Assembly (NCBI GenBank): GCA_017514235.1
Contig: JAFWKK010000071.1
Location: 32,126 to 96,125 of the forward strand
Direction: 5' to 3'
Length of the DNA: 64,000 bases
Source: Kiritimatiellia bacterium
GTDB lineage: Bacteria; Verrucomicrobiota; Kiritimatiellia; RFP12; UBA1067
The position numbers and the translations under genes are program-made. Every line of letters begins with the position of its first letter. The first letter of the stretch is position 1. Of this stretch, positions 9,016 through 17,819 are shown in pieces. The notes under the pieces were generated by a model. It had not been told where the DNA came from and did no database searches. It saw only the letters and a list, made by a program, of their open reading frames with translations.

Positions 9016-9615
9016 ATGGCACGGAAGGTGGACCACGATGAACGGCGGCGAGAGATCGCCGAGAAGGCGATGCGGCTCTTCTCCCAGGTCGGCTACGAGA
9101 ACGTTTCGCTCATCATGATAGCTGCGGCGGCCGGCGTGTCGCGCACCGTCCTCTACCGTTACTTCTGCTCGAAGCGCGAGGTGATGGACGCGGCGATACG
9201 CACCGTCACCACCGCCATCGAGCGCGAATGCTCCGAGTTGGTCGCCACGAGGGAGCCGGCGGTGGTCCGGCTTGAGAAGGTGTGCCACGCGGTCGTGGAG
9301 ACGATGTTCCGCAACCGCGAGTTCGTGATAGCCGTCTTCGACTATGTGCTGGGACTGGTGCGCACGGGAGCCGACATGACGGGAGTCATCGCCGCCAGGA
9401 CGTCCGGCACGCGCACGCTCATACGCATGCTGCTGGAACACGCCAAGAGGCGAGGCGAGCTGCCCAGGGACATCATCGTCGACCGCATCTCCGACGCCAT
9501 CTACGCCGAGTTCGAGTCGTGCGCGATGCGCATCGTGCTCGCGACGGAGAAGGACGCGCGGTCGGCCAAGGTGCGCTTCTCCGACGTCATACGCGCCATT
9601 TCTATCTGGAAGTAG
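9016..9615 (+). CDS. TetR/AcrR family transcriptional regulator
   Basis: 199 residues. The N-terminal helix-turn-helix is clear: AEKAMRLFSQVGYENVSL, then AAAAGVSRTVLYRYFCSKR. The C-terminal ligand domain is not recognisable. A strong ribosome site (GGGAGGAG at 9001-9008) precedes the ATG. It sits 46 bases after the DsbD-like gene and just before the promoter of the secreted GH2 gene, so either neighbour could be its target; no operator palindrome was identified. Confidence 0.93.
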   Translation: MARKVDHDERRREIAEKAMRLFSQVGYENVSLIMIAAAAGVSRTVLYRYFCSKREVMDAAIRTVTTAIERECSELVATREPAVVRLEKVCHAVVETMFRNREFVIAVFDYVLGLVRTGADMTGVIAARTSGTRTLIRMLLEHAKRRGELPRDIIVDRISDAIYAEFESCAMRIVLATEKDARSAKVRFSDVIRAISIWK

Positions 9616-9638
9616 CCGCAGGCGGCACTCTTCCGCCG

Positions 9639-9667
9639 TTGACAAACGCCGGACACATGAATATAAT
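9639..9667 (+). promoter_or_regulatory. perfect-consensus sigma70 promoter for the GH2 gene
   Basis: TTGACA at 9639-9644, a 17-base spacer, TATAAT at 9662-9667: both hexamers match consensus exactly. The leader holds GAGGAG at 9685-9690 before the ATG at 9701. Confidence 0.85.
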
Positions 9668-9700
9668 GCAATGCAAAAACCAAAGAGGAGAATACGAGAC

Positions 9701-11560
9701 ATGAGGAGCATCCTGATCGCATGCATCGCAGCGGCGTCCGTCGCCGCATTCGCCGACGAGGCCGTCCGCAAGCCGCTTATGACCGCTTGGGGCGAGAAGG
9801 TGACGGCGGCAAACGCCTGGCGGGAATACCCGCGGCCCCAGATGGTCCGCGCGAACTGGAAGAACCTCAACGGCGAATGGGACTACGCCGTCACGAGCGT
9901 CACCAACACGCCTGGCCGTCCGGAGAAGTGGGACGGCAAGATACTCGTTCCGTTCTGCCTGGAGAGCGCGCTTTCGGGCGTGGGCCGTCTTCTGGAGCCG
10001 GACCAGTTCCTCTGGTATACGCGTACGATCGAATGCGCCCCGAAGCCGGGCGAGCGCATCCTTCTTCACTTCGGCGGCGTTGACTTCCGCACGATGGTGT
10101 TCATCGGCCACGACGAGGTGACGGACGTTCCGCACGAGGGCGGGCAAAACCCGTTCACCGTCGACATCACCGACTACGTGAAGCCGGGCGCGAACGAGCT
10201 GACCGTCTGCGTGTGGGATCCGACCGAGGACTTCGTCAACTCCCGCGGCAAGCAGAGCTTCAATCCGAAGGGCTGCTTCTATACGCGTGTCTCCGGCATC
10301 TGGCAGACGGTGTGGATGGAGACCGTGCCCGAGCGCCACATCGAGCGCTACGAGGCCGTTACCGACATAGACGCTGGCACGGCGACGCTGGATTTCCGCC
10401 TTGCCGGGCTCGGCGATTCGCTGGTCAAGGTGTCTGTCGACGGCGTGGGCGAGTTTTCCGGCAACGGCAAGGTCACGGTGAAGATGCCCGCCGGCTTCAA
10501 GCTGTGGAGTCCGGAGTCGCCGTTCCTGTACACGTTCACGGCGACGTGCGGTGGTGACTCGGTGAAGGGCTACTTCGGAATGCGCAAGTTCGAGAAGCGC
10601 AAGGACGCGAAGGGCGTACTGCGGTTCTTCCTCAACAACGAGCCGTGTTTCGTGATGGGCACGCTGGATCAGGGCTGGTGGCCTGACGGACTGCTCACGC
10701 CGCCTTCCGAGGAGGCTATGGCCTACGACATCAAGGTGCTTAAGGACTGCGGTTTCAACACGCTCCGCAAGCACATAAAGGTGGAGCCGCTCAGGTACTA
10801 TTACCTCTGCGACACGATGGGCATTCTCGTGATCCAGGACCTGCCTAGCGGGGACGGCAATGCTTCCGACCCGATGCGCGTCGAAGTTGTGAAGCGCTAT
10901 GGCCTGCAGCGTCTGGAGCAGAAGGAGATGATGGACGTGTTGCAGTCGGTGCCGTCCATAGTGATGTGGAACCCGTACAACGAGGGCTGGACGCAGCCTG
11001 GCGAGTTCCTGACCCACTCGATGCTCGACTTCACGCGCCGCTATGACCGCACGCGCCTCGTGAACGGCCCGAGCGGCTGCTGGGACTGGGAGGGCGGCCA
11101 TCTCCTGCCGAAGGGCTGGAAGTGGGAGAACCGCGTGTGGACCCAGCACAAGCCGGCCGGCGTATGCGAGGCGGCTGACACGGTGGATCTGCACCTCTAC
11201 CGCGGCCCCGACATGTTCGCCGTCAACGACCGCCGCATCAGCTTCCTCGGGGAATTCGGCGGGCTCGGCCACGCCGTCCCGGGCCACCTCTGGAACGAGA
11301 CGAAGGACGGCAAGGGCAACTGGGGCTACGGCGGCACCGACGACACGAAGACCCGCGAGGGGCTGGAGAAGACGTACCTCGGGCTGATGGACAAGGTTGG
11401 CGACCTTGCCGAGAAGGGCCTCGGCGGCGCGATCTACACGCAGACGACAGACGTGGAGATTGAGATCAACGGACTCCTTACCTACGACCGCAAGGTTCTG
11501 AAGTACAATCCTGCGGTGCTAAAGGCCGCGCACGAGCGTATCGCCGCGAAGGTCCGGTAG
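9701..11560 (+). CDS. secreted glycoside hydrolase family 2 enzyme
   Basis: 619 residues. The start at 9701 is chosen over 9671 because 9671 lies almost on the -10 box and because 9701 gives a clean signal peptide (MRSILIACIAAASVAAFA). The N-terminal sugar-binding jelly roll (WKNLNGEWDYAV, FGGVDFRTMVFIG) precedes a beta-sandwich and the TIM barrel. In the barrel NPYNEGW carries the acid/base glutamate and FLGEFGG the nucleophile glutamate. GH2 enzymes are beta-galactosidases, beta-glucuronidases or beta-mannosidases; substrate cannot be assigned. The gene converges with the MFS transporter, with one base between the stops. Confidence 0.9.
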   Translation: MRSILIACIAAASVAAFADEAVRKPLMTAWGEKVTAANAWREYPRPQMVRANWKNLNGEWDYAVTSVTNTPGRPEKWDGKILVPFCLESALSGVGRLLEPDQFLWYTRTIECAPKPGERILLHFGGVDFRTMVFIGHDEVTDVPHEGGQNPFTVDITDYVKPGANELTVCVWDPTEDFVNSRGKQSFNPKGCFYTRVSGIWQTVWMETVPERHIERYEAVTDIDAGTATLDFRLAGLGDSLVKVSVDGVGEFSGNGKVTVKMPAGFKLWSPESPFLYTFTATCGGDSVKGYFGMRKFEKRKDAKGVLRFFLNNEPCFVMGTLDQGWWPDGLLTPPSEEAMAYDIKVLKDCGFNTLRKHIKVEPLRYYYLCDTMGILVIQDLPSGDGNASDPMRVEVVKRYGLQRLEQKEMMDVLQSVPSIVMWNPYNEGWTQPGEFLTHSMLDFTRRYDRTRLVNGPSGCWDWEGGHLLPKGWKWENRVWTQHKPAGVCEAADTVDLHLYRGPDMFAVNDRRISFLGEFGGLGHAVPGHLWNETKDGKGNWGYGGTDDTKTREGLEKTYLGLMDKVGDLAEKGLGGAIYTQTTDVEIEINGLLTYDRKVLKYNPAVLKAAHERIAAKVR

Positions 11561-11561
11561 C

Positions 11562-12824
11562 TCATTCCGCGATGCGGTCGCGGCCGAAAGTGAAGAAGAA
11601 GGCTATCGCCATGATCGTCGCGCCGAGCGCATAGGCGCCGCCCATCAGCATGAAGCCGATCTCGAAGCCGCGCACGCCGAAGCGCTGAGAGAGAGCTCCC
11701 ATCACTACGCCTGAAAGCCCGCCGAAGAGGAACGCGACGAGCGTGAAGATGCCGACGGACGTGGACCTGTGGCGCGACGGGATCACGTCGAAGAGCGTCG
11801 CGTGCGTGTTCACCTCGAAGAACCCGCGGCAGACGCCGTAGAGCGCCGTCATCGCGACGGTGGCGGCGAGCGCCCCGCAGCGCCCTATCATCACCAGGCA
11901 CGGTGCGCCTGCAAGCATGGCGCAGATCTGGAAGCCGAGCCTGAAGCGTGGCATCCGACGCACGAACCGGTCCGAGAGGCATCCGCCGGCAAGGATCGCT
12001 AGGAGTGCGAACAGGTGGTGGGAGAACATCGTCTGAGTCCCGGCTTCGCCGACGGACGTGCCGAACTTCGCGGCAACGAACTTCGGCGCCCAGAAGAGAT
12101 ATGCGTTGTTCACGAACACGATCGCCACGAACCCCGCCATGGCACAGACCGCCGACGGCTTTGAGAAGAAGTACCTGACGCCGGCGAACGGACTTTCGCG
12201 CAGGGGCGCGGCGGCGTCCGCCCCGGCCTCGGACTTGTCCTTCAGCGCGAAGACGAAGAATACGCTGAGGCAGAACCCTGCGCCGCCGAACACCATGAAG
12301 ACGTGCCGCCAGGAGCCGAAGAAGCCTAGCGCCCACGCGACCAGCACGCCCGACGTCATGAGGCCGATGTAGAGCGAGGCCTGGTGTATCGACAGGGCAA
12401 TCGAGCGCGTTTCCTTGTGGTGAGAGGCAAGGAGCGCCATTGCGCTCGGGCCGTAGAAGCTTTCGCCGCCGCCAGTCGCGATGGAGCGGAAGAACATCAC
12501 GACGAAGAACGCTGGGACGGTCACGCCGAGTATGCGCCAGTCGCCGACGAAGCCCATGCAGATCGTCATCAGCGACCAGAAGGCCAGCGACCCCGTGATG
12601 AGCCACTTGCGCGAAAGGCGGTCTCCTATCGGGCCGGCGATTGTTGCCATCGCCGCGAGCGTCCAGCTGAGCGCGGTGTTGATCCACCCGATCTGCACGT
12701 CGGAAAGCCCGAGATCCTCCTGGATCGGGATCGTCAGCAGCCCAAAGAGCGCACGGTCAGCCTGGTGGAAGAAGAATGCACAGCTCAGGAGAGCCAGCGC
12801 CAGCCACTTGTAGTTCTTGCCCAT
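11562..12824 (-). CDS. major facilitator superfamily transporter
   Basis: 420 residues from the ATG at 12824-12822 (MGKNYKWLALALLSCAFFF). A longer in-frame start at 12875 is rejected because it lies upstream of the -10 box. The protein is strongly hydrophobic with about 12 membrane segments and an MFS loop 2-3 motif (GPIGDRLSRKW), plus the repeat-like DRFVRRMPRFRLG in the second half. It resembles organic-anion or sugar-acid MFS carriers. Next to the GH2 enzyme and the Tat-exported oxidoreductase it may import a sugar or sugar acid; the substrate is unknown. Predicted leaderless. Confidence 0.9.
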   Translation of the reverse strand: MGKNYKWLALALLSCAFFFHQADRALFGLLTIPIQEDLGLSDVQIGWINTALSWTLAAMATIAGPIGDRLSRKWLITGSLAFWSLMTICMGFVGDWRILGVTVPAFFVVMFFRSIATGGGESFYGPSAMALLASHHKETRSIALSIHQASLYIGLMTSGVLVAWALGFFGSWRHVFMVFGGAGFCLSVFFVFALKDKSEAGADAAAPLRESPFAGVRYFFSKPSAVCAMAGFVAIVFVNNAYLFWAPKFVAAKFGTSVGEAGTQTMFSHHLFALLAILAGGCLSDRFVRRMPRFRLGFQICAMLAGAPCLVMIGRCGALAATVAMTALYGVCRGFFEVNTHATLFDVIPSRHRSTSVGIFTLVAFLFGGLSGVVMGALSQRFGVRGFEIGFMLMGGAYALGATIMAIAFFFTFGRDRIAE

Positions 12825-12831
12825 GTCGCCT

Positions 12832-12840
12832 ATTATAACA
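12832..12840 (-). promoter_or_regulatory. extended -10 promoter for the MFS gene, predicted leaderless
   Basis: Read on the minus strand, TGTTATAAT spans 12840-12832 (TGn plus TATAAT at 12837-12832). No good -35 box is visible, as is common for extended -10 promoters. The start codon lies seven bases after the box. Confidence 0.65.
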
Positions 12841-12882
12841 CATCGCGGCCGCATCGGGCTCATGTTCCGTCGCAAGTTCCAA

Positions 12883-12912
12883 TGGACGGATGGTGCCGGA
12901 ATGTTGTATAAT
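12883..12912 (+). promoter_or_regulatory. sigma70-type promoter for the Tat-exported oxidoreductase gene
   Basis: TATAAT at 12907-12912 with a weaker TGGACG at 12883-12888 (18-base spacer). It is divergent from the MFS promoter about 45 bases away. The leader has AAGGAAAGAGG at 12948-12958 before the ATG at 12965. Confidence 0.6.
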
Positions 12913-12964
12913 TCAAGTCAGATTGCCGATGGTCGGCATGATTCACAAGGAAAGAGGTATTGAG

Positions 12965-14392
12965 ATGTCCATGACGAGAAGAGGTTTTCTTGGCGGCGCG
13001 GTCTGGGCCGGTGCGGCTGCGGTGGCAGGCGGGTGCGCGACGCGCACGGGTTGTCTCGGCTGTTCCGCAGGTTCGCCGATGCACGGCTATGCCGCGCCGA
13101 AAATCCCGTGCATCAGGCTCGGCGTCGTCGGCATGGGCAGCCGGGGCTGCGGCGTCGTGGGCCGCATGTGCAACCTGCCAGGCGTCGTCGTCACTGCCGT
13201 CTGCGACAACGTTAAGGAGAAGATCGACAAGTCGCAGAAGATGCTTGCCGGCAAGGGGAAGCCCGCCGCGAAGGAGTACTTTGGCGAGGAGGCATGGCGC
13301 GCGCTATGCGACGACCCGAACGTAGATGTCGTCTACAACACCACCCCCTGGGCGCTCCACGTGCCGGTGCAGCTGGCGGCCATGAAGGGCGGCAAGCACG
13401 TCTTCACCGAGGTGCCCAGCGCATTCACCGTGGACGAGTGCTGGGATCTCGTCGAGACAAGCGAACGTACGAAACGTCACTGCATGCAGCTTGAGAACTG
13501 CTGCTATGGCGAGATCGAGATGCTCACGTTCAACCTCGCAAAGCTGGGCATGCTAGGCGAGCTGGTCCATGCCGAGGGCGCCTACATACACGACCTGCGC
13601 CACATGTGCGCCACCGAGGTTCCTGCTTGCGAGGGGTGGCGGTTCGACGAGAACCGCGTCCACGGCGGCAACCGGTATCCGACGCACGGGCTGGTGCCGC
13701 TTTGCCTTACGTTCGACGTCAACCGCGGCGACAGGCTCGACTACCTTGTGTCGCTCGAGTCCAACCAGGTCAACTTCAAGGCATACATGGATGCGAACCT
13801 GAAGCCCGACAACCCTCGCCGCGCTGCCAAAGTCAGGATGGCCGACATGAACAGCACGCTGATAAAGACGGCGAAGGGAAAGTCGATGCTGATACAGCAC
13901 GATGTCTCGTCGCCGCGTCCGTATTCGCGCATCCAGCTCGTGACGGGCACGAAGGGCTCGATCTGCGACTATCCGTATCGCGTGGTGTTCGAGAACAAGC
14001 CCGGGTCCGGCGCCCACAGCTGGTATGACGAGGCCAAGGCCAAGGAGATCCGCGAGAAGTACCGTCACCCGCTCTGGAAGACCGTTGGCGAGCTTGCCAA
14101 GCGCGTCGGAGGGCACGGCGGCATGGACTTCATCATGGATGCGCGCTGGGTCTATTGCCTGCAGCAGGGTTTGCCGCTCGACATGGACGTATACGACCTG
14201 GCGGTGACGAGTTGCCTCTGCGAGCTGACCGAGAAGTCCGTAGACGCCAGGTCCCGCGCGGAGTCAATACCAGACTTTACGCGCGGCGCATGGAGGACGA
14301 ACAAGCCGCTGGGCGTCGTCGACATCGACCTTGGCAAGATGGGCGTAGATGCGAAGAAGGTCGGCGCCGCAGAAGGGCAGATCACGGTCTGA
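12965..14392 (+). CDS. Tat-exported lipoprotein-type Gfo/Idh/MocA oxidoreductase
   Basis: 475 residues from the ATG at 12965, the first start after a good ribosome site. The N-terminus TRRGFLGGAVWAGAAAVAGGC combines a twin-arginine signal with a lipobox-like AGGC, so export as a folded NAD(P)-bound protein and lipid attachment are likely. The Rossmann motif is GVVGMGSRGCGVVG, and KHVFTEVPSAF is the Gfo/Idh/MocA segment that usually reads EKP. The C-terminal half is the family's alpha/beta dimerisation domain. Such proteins oxidise or rearrange sugars or glycosidic linkages. A close paralogue begins at 63416. A citrate synthase gene follows after 31 bases. Confidence 0.9.
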   Translation: MSMTRRGFLGGAVWAGAAAVAGGCATRTGCLGCSAGSPMHGYAAPKIPCIRLGVVGMGSRGCGVVGRMCNLPGVVVTAVCDNVKEKIDKSQKMLAGKGKPAAKEYFGEEAWRALCDDPNVDVVYNTTPWALHVPVQLAAMKGGKHVFTEVPSAFTVDECWDLVETSERTKRHCMQLENCCYGEIEMLTFNLAKLGMLGELVHAEGAYIHDLRHMCATEVPACEGWRFDENRVHGGNRYPTHGLVPLCLTFDVNRGDRLDYLVSLESNQVNFKAYMDANLKPDNPRRAAKVRMADMNSTLIKTAKGKSMLIQHDVSSPRPYSRIQLVTGTKGSICDYPYRVVFENKPGSGAHSWYDEAKAKEIREKYRHPLWKTVGELAKRVGGHGGMDFIMDARWVYCLQQGLPLDMDVYDLAVTSCLCELTEKSVDARSRAESIPDFTRGAWRTNKPLGVVDIDLGKMGVDAKKVGAAEGQITV

Positions 14393-14423
14393 GGAGGATC
14401 GGGGCGCATTGTTGGGGAATGGC

Positions 14424-15779
14424 ATGACATTAGAGAAGAAGTGGCTCCGCAAGCAAGCCGAGAAGGTGCGGAAAGCCGACTGGATCGACCCTGCGCTGTA
14501 TCGGAAGTACGGGGTTAAGCGCGGGTTGCGCAACGACAACGGCACAGGCGTGCTGGTCGGGCTGACGACCATCGGCAACGTCCACGGCTATGTGATGGAC
14601 GAAGGCGAGAGGCGCCCCGTTCCCGGCGAGCTGTACTACCGCGGCATAAACGTGCGTGACATCGTCGCCGCAGACAAGCGCGAGCACCGCTTCGGCTATG
14701 AGGAGACGGCGTACCTGCTGCTCTTCGGCGACCTGCCCACGTCGCGCGAGCTGGTCGACTGGAAAAACCGCATCGGCGTCTGCCGCAAGCTGTCCGACGG
14801 CTTCAAGGAGAACGCGATCATGCGCAATCCGCCAAAGGACCTGATGAACGCGCTCGCCCGTACCGTGCTTTTCGCCTACGCCTTCGATCCGGACGGCAAT
14901 CCCGACGACCTTTCGCTGGAGAAGTGCCTGGAGCAGTCGATCGACCTGATCGGCTCCATTCCGACCATTGCCGCGTACGCCTACCAGGCCAAGGCCCACT
15001 ACCATGACGGGGCCTCGCTGATGATCCGCAACCCCGACCAGCGCCGTTCTACGGCCGAGAACCTTCTAATGCTGATAAGGGAGGACGGACGCTACACGAA
15101 GCTGGAGGCCGAGACGCTCGACCTCGCCCTCATACTTCACGCCGAGCACGGCGGCGGCAACAACTCGTCGTTCACCACGCACGTCGTCACGTCGTCGCAT
15201 TCCGACATATACTCGTCGGTTGCCGCGTCGATCCTGGCGCTGAAGGGCGGGCGCCACGGCGGGGCCAACCTGCGCGTGATGCGCCAGATGGATGAGATCA
15301 AGGCCAACGTGCGCGACTGGGAGCGCGAGTCCAGCGTCGCCGCTTACCTTGAGCGCATAGCCGACCGCAAGGCAGGCGACCGCACGGGGCTGATCTACGG
15401 CCTCGGCCACGCCGTCTACACCATTTCCGATCCGCGCGCGCAGATGCTGCGGGCCAAGGCCGAGGCATTGGCGAAGGAGAAGGGCCGCGAGGCCGAGATG
15501 CGCCTGTTCGAGTGCGTCGAAGCCCTCGGACCGGCCATAGTCAAGTCGCGCCATCCGCGTGCCGAGGACGTCTGCGCGAACGTCGACCTCTACTCAGGCT
15601 TCGTCTACGACATGCTGGCCATCCCGAAGGAGCTCTACACGCCGCTCTTTGCGGTCGCGCGTTGCGTCAGCTGGTGCGCCCACCGCATGGAGGAGCTGGT
15701 GAACGAAGGGCCGATCATTCGTCCGGCCTACAAGCCCATTTTCCATCCGCGCGAATACGTTCGGCTCGATGACCGCTGA
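14424..15779 (+). CDS. citrate synthase (citrate/2-methylcitrate synthase family)
   Basis: 451 residues from the ATG at 14424. Family blocks are HAEHGGGNNSSFTTHV (catalytic histidine region), LKGGRHGGANLRVM and LIYGLGHAVYTISDPRA (second catalytic histidine). It condenses oxaloacetate with acetyl-CoA, or a related acyl-CoA, at the entry of the TCA cycle. The length and the GNVHGYVMDEG start fit the bacterial citrate/methylcitrate synthase group rather than the hexameric GltA; substrate preference cannot be settled. No promoter is visible directly upstream. Confidence 0.92.
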   Translation: MTLEKKWLRKQAEKVRKADWIDPALYRKYGVKRGLRNDNGTGVLVGLTTIGNVHGYVMDEGERRPVPGELYYRGINVRDIVAADKREHRFGYEETAYLLLFGDLPTSRELVDWKNRIGVCRKLSDGFKENAIMRNPPKDLMNALARTVLFAYAFDPDGNPDDLSLEKCLEQSIDLIGSIPTIAAYAYQAKAHYHDGASLMIRNPDQRRSTAENLLMLIREDGRYTKLEAETLDLALILHAEHGGGNNSSFTTHVVTSSHSDIYSSVAASILALKGGRHGGANLRVMRQMDEIKANVRDWERESSVAAYLERIADRKAGDRTGLIYGLGHAVYTISDPRAQMLRAKAEALAKEKGREAEMRLFECVEALGPAIVKSRHPRAEDVCANVDLYSGFVYDMLAIPKELYTPLFAVARCVSWCAHRMEELVNEGPIIRPAYKPIFHPREYVRLDDR

Positions 15780-15802
15780 AGCGGTTGCACAAGAAGGGAG
15801 GC

Positions 15803-16084
15803 ATGACGGTGATCAAGAAGATTCGTCTGATTGCGTTTTGCGTGCTGTTGCTGCTTCTCCTTCTGTTGCTCGGCTTCGAGGCATTCCGCTTCTTTGCCGA
15901 AGGTGCCGTGTCGCATCGCGACCTTAAGGAGTCCGTCGCAAGCGAGTCGGCTGCGATTCAGGTGCGCTTAGACGCGCGTTGTGATGCGCTTGAGCGCAAG
16001 CTGGACAGGATTGAGTCCAAGCTTGACAGGCTGATCGACCTTGCGACTCCCAAGCTGCCCGACGGGATGAGGGCGGTGGAGTAG
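15803..16084 (+). CDS. small single-pass membrane protein with coiled coil
   Basis: 93 residues from the ATG at 15803. A GGGAGG site ends two bases before this ATG; a GTG at 15809 would be better spaced, so the start is uncertain by two codons. One hydrophobic helix contains nine leucines in a row, followed by a predicted coiled coil (RCDALERKLDRIESKLDRL). No family is recognised. It lies between citrate synthase and ybeY on the same strand. The leucine run comes from CTG/CTT/CTC codons, not a simple repeat. Confidence 0.6.
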   Translation: MTVIKKIRLIAFCVLLLLLLLLLGFEAFRFFAEGAVSHRDLKESVASESAAIQVRLDARCDALERKLDRIESKLDRLIDLATPKLPDGMRAVE

Positions 16085-16090
16085 TTCCAC

Positions 16091-16561
16091 GTGAGCTGCC
16101 AGGTGACGATAGACGGCGCATTGCCCCGGAGTCTCGGGCTCTGGCGCACGGAACTTCGCGCCGCCGCCGCGTTTTTCGCGGAGAGAAGCGCGTCGCGCGT
16201 AGGGGTTCCGTTCCGCGAGGTTGCGGTAGTCTTGCAGCGCGATGCGTCTTCAGCCGAGGTGCATGCGGCGATCAGCGGCGTCGAGGGTCCTACGGACGTA
16301 GTGACACAACGCTACGATGCGATGCCAGGAGAGGAGCCGGGCGTCTACGGCGAACTGTACGTCAACTGCGACCAGGCCGTTCGTGCCGCCCCGAGGCGGA
16401 AAGGCTGGAGCGCAGCCAAGGAGCTGCTTCTATACGTCGCGCACGGCATGGACCATCTTTCCGGAGCTGACGACCTGACGCCTGCGGACGGTTTGCGCAT
16501 GCGCCGCCGCGAGCTGGCCTGGCTGCGGCGGGTTGTAGTTGGCGGCAGAATAATGCTATAA
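16091..16561 (+). CDS. ybeY: endoribonuclease YbeY
   Basis: 156 residues with a GTG start at 16091. The YbeY metal site is recognisable as AHGMDHLSGADDLTP, with two histidines; the third ligand position of the usual H-x3-H-x5-H has Asp instead of His. The upstream PTDVVTQRYD block corresponds to TDVLSFP in other YbeYs, and the RMRRREL tail is typical. YbeY acts in 16S rRNA 3'-end maturation and ribosome quality control. Its last bases contain the -10 box of the proA promoter. Confidence 0.85.
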   Translation: MSCQVTIDGALPRSLGLWRTELRAAAAFFAERSASRVGVPFREVAVVLQRDASSAEVHAAISGVEGPTDVVTQRYDAMPGEEPGVYGELYVNCDQAVRAAPRRKGWSAAKELLLYVAHGMDHLSGADDLTPADGLRMRRRELAWLRRVVVGGRIML

Positions 16562-16562
16562 T
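16533..16562 (+). promoter_or_regulatory. extended -10 promoter for proA
   Basis: TTGTAG at 16533-16538, an 18-base spacer and TGCTATAAT ending at 16562 (TATAAT at 16557-16562 with an extended TGC). The promoter sits inside the end of ybeY. Confidence 0.65.
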
Positions 16563-16565
16563 GCC

Positions 16566-16593
16566 GCCCGACGGAGGGAAGAGCCTTCCGGGC
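16566..16593 (+). promoter_or_regulatory. hairpin in the proA leader
   Basis: GCCC at 16566-16569 can pair with GGGC at 16590-16593, and GGAAG at 16577-16581 with CTTCC at 16585-16589 around a 3-base loop, with a 7-base bulge on the 5' side. It lies between the promoter and the ribosome site (AAGGAGAGGG). No known riboswitch was recognised. Confidence 0.35.
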
Positions 16594-16607
16594 AAAGGAG
16601 AGGGAAA

Positions 16608-17819
16608 ATGACTGTTGCTGAGACTATACACGACTTGGCGGTGAAGGCCCGCGCGGCGGCGGCGGACTTGGCCAGGCGCACGACGGACGAGAAGAATGCG
16701 ATGCTCGTTGCTGCCGCAAGCGCGCTGGAGGCGCGACGCAGCGACATTGCGGCGGCGAACGCCCGTGATGTGGCGAACGCGCGGACGGCGGGAATCAGCG
16801 CGGTGATGATCGACAGGCTGACGCTCACGGACGCTCGTTTCGACGCGATGGTCGCCGGCGTCCGCCACGTGGTGTCGCTGCCCGATCCGGTCGGCGAGAT
16901 CATCTGGAAGAGGGAGCGTCCGAGCGGCATAACGATTCGGAAGGTGCGCGTGCCGTTCGGGGTCGTAGCAGTCGTCTTCGAGAGCCGCCCCAACGTCTTC
17001 ATCGACACGGCTGCGCTCTGCCTTAAGACCGGCAACGCCGTGATCCTGCGCGGCGGCAAGGAGGCCATCGAGACGAACAAGGCGCTGATGGATTGCATGA
17101 GGGGTGTCGAGGGCCTGGGGCGCGCGGTGCAGCTCGTTGACATCCTTGACCATGCCGCGGTCACGGAACTCGTGCGCGCGGCGGGACTGGTGGACGTCGC
17201 AATCCCGCGCGGCGGCGAACGGCTGATCCGCGCCATGTGCGAGGCGGCGCTCGTGCCGGTGCTGAAGCACTACAAGGGCGTCTGCCACGTCTACGTGGAC
17301 GAGTCGGCCGACCTCGACATGGCGCTGCGCATCCTCGACAACGCCAAGACGCAGCGCCCTGGCGTATGCAACGCGGCGGAATGCCTGCTGGTCTGCGAGA
17401 AGGTCGCAGCCTCCTTTATGCCGAAGGTGCTCGCATGGGCGAAGGAGAAGGGCGTCGTGCTGCATGACGGCGCGAAGGAGGATGTCGACTGGGAACGCGA
17501 GTTCCTTGCGCTGGAGATGAACGTTGGCGTGGTGCGCGACTGCCGCGAGGCCATCGCCCACATCAACGCATACGGCTCGCACCACAGCGACTGCATCGTC
17601 ACTTCCGACGCGGCGCGTGCCGCCGAGTTCCTGCGCGACGTCGATTCGGCGGCCGTCTATCACAACGCATCGACGCGTTTCACCGACGGCGCGGAGTTCG
17701 GCATGGGGGCGGAAATCGGAATCTCGACCGACAAGCTGCACGCCCGCGGGCCGATGGGGCTTGAGGAGCTTACTACCTACAAGTACCAAGTCACCGGCAA
17801 CGGAACGATTCGCCAATGA
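16608..17819 (+). CDS. proA: glutamate-5-semialdehyde dehydrogenase (gamma-glutamyl phosphate reductase)
   Basis: 403 residues, normal ProA length. It reduces gamma-glutamyl phosphate to glutamate-5-semialdehyde in proline synthesis. Key segments are VVFESRPNVFIDTAALC, LRGGKEAIETNKALM, the catalytic cysteine in RPGVCNAAECLL, and the end HARGPMGLEELTTYKY. A strong ribosome site AAGGAGAGGG precedes the ATG. proB is not in the window. Its stop overlaps the next gene (ATGA at 17816-17819). Confidence 0.96.
   Translation: MTVAETIHDLAVKARAAAADLARRTTDEKNAMLVAAASALEARRSDIAAANARDVANARTAGISAVMIDRLTLTDARFDAMVAGVRHVVSLPDPVGEIIWKRERPSGITIRKVRVPFGVVAVVFESRPNVFIDTAALCLKTGNAVILRGGKEAIETNKALMDCMRGVEGLGRAVQLVDILDHAAVTELVRAAGLVDVAIPRGGERLIRAMCEAALVPVLKHYKGVCHVYVDESADLDMALRILDNAKTQRPGVCNAAECLLVCEKVAASFMPKVLAWAKEKGVVLHDGAKEDVDWEREFLALEMNVGVVRDCREAIAHINAYGSHHSDCIVTSDAARAAEFLRDVDSAAVYHNASTRFTDGAEFGMGAEIGISTDKLHARGPMGLEELTTYKYQVTGNGTIRQ

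Noticed and set aside
15845-15873. CTG/CTT-rich run resembling a microsatellite
   Set aside because: It encodes the poly-leucine membrane helix of the small protein at 15803; the unit is not regular.
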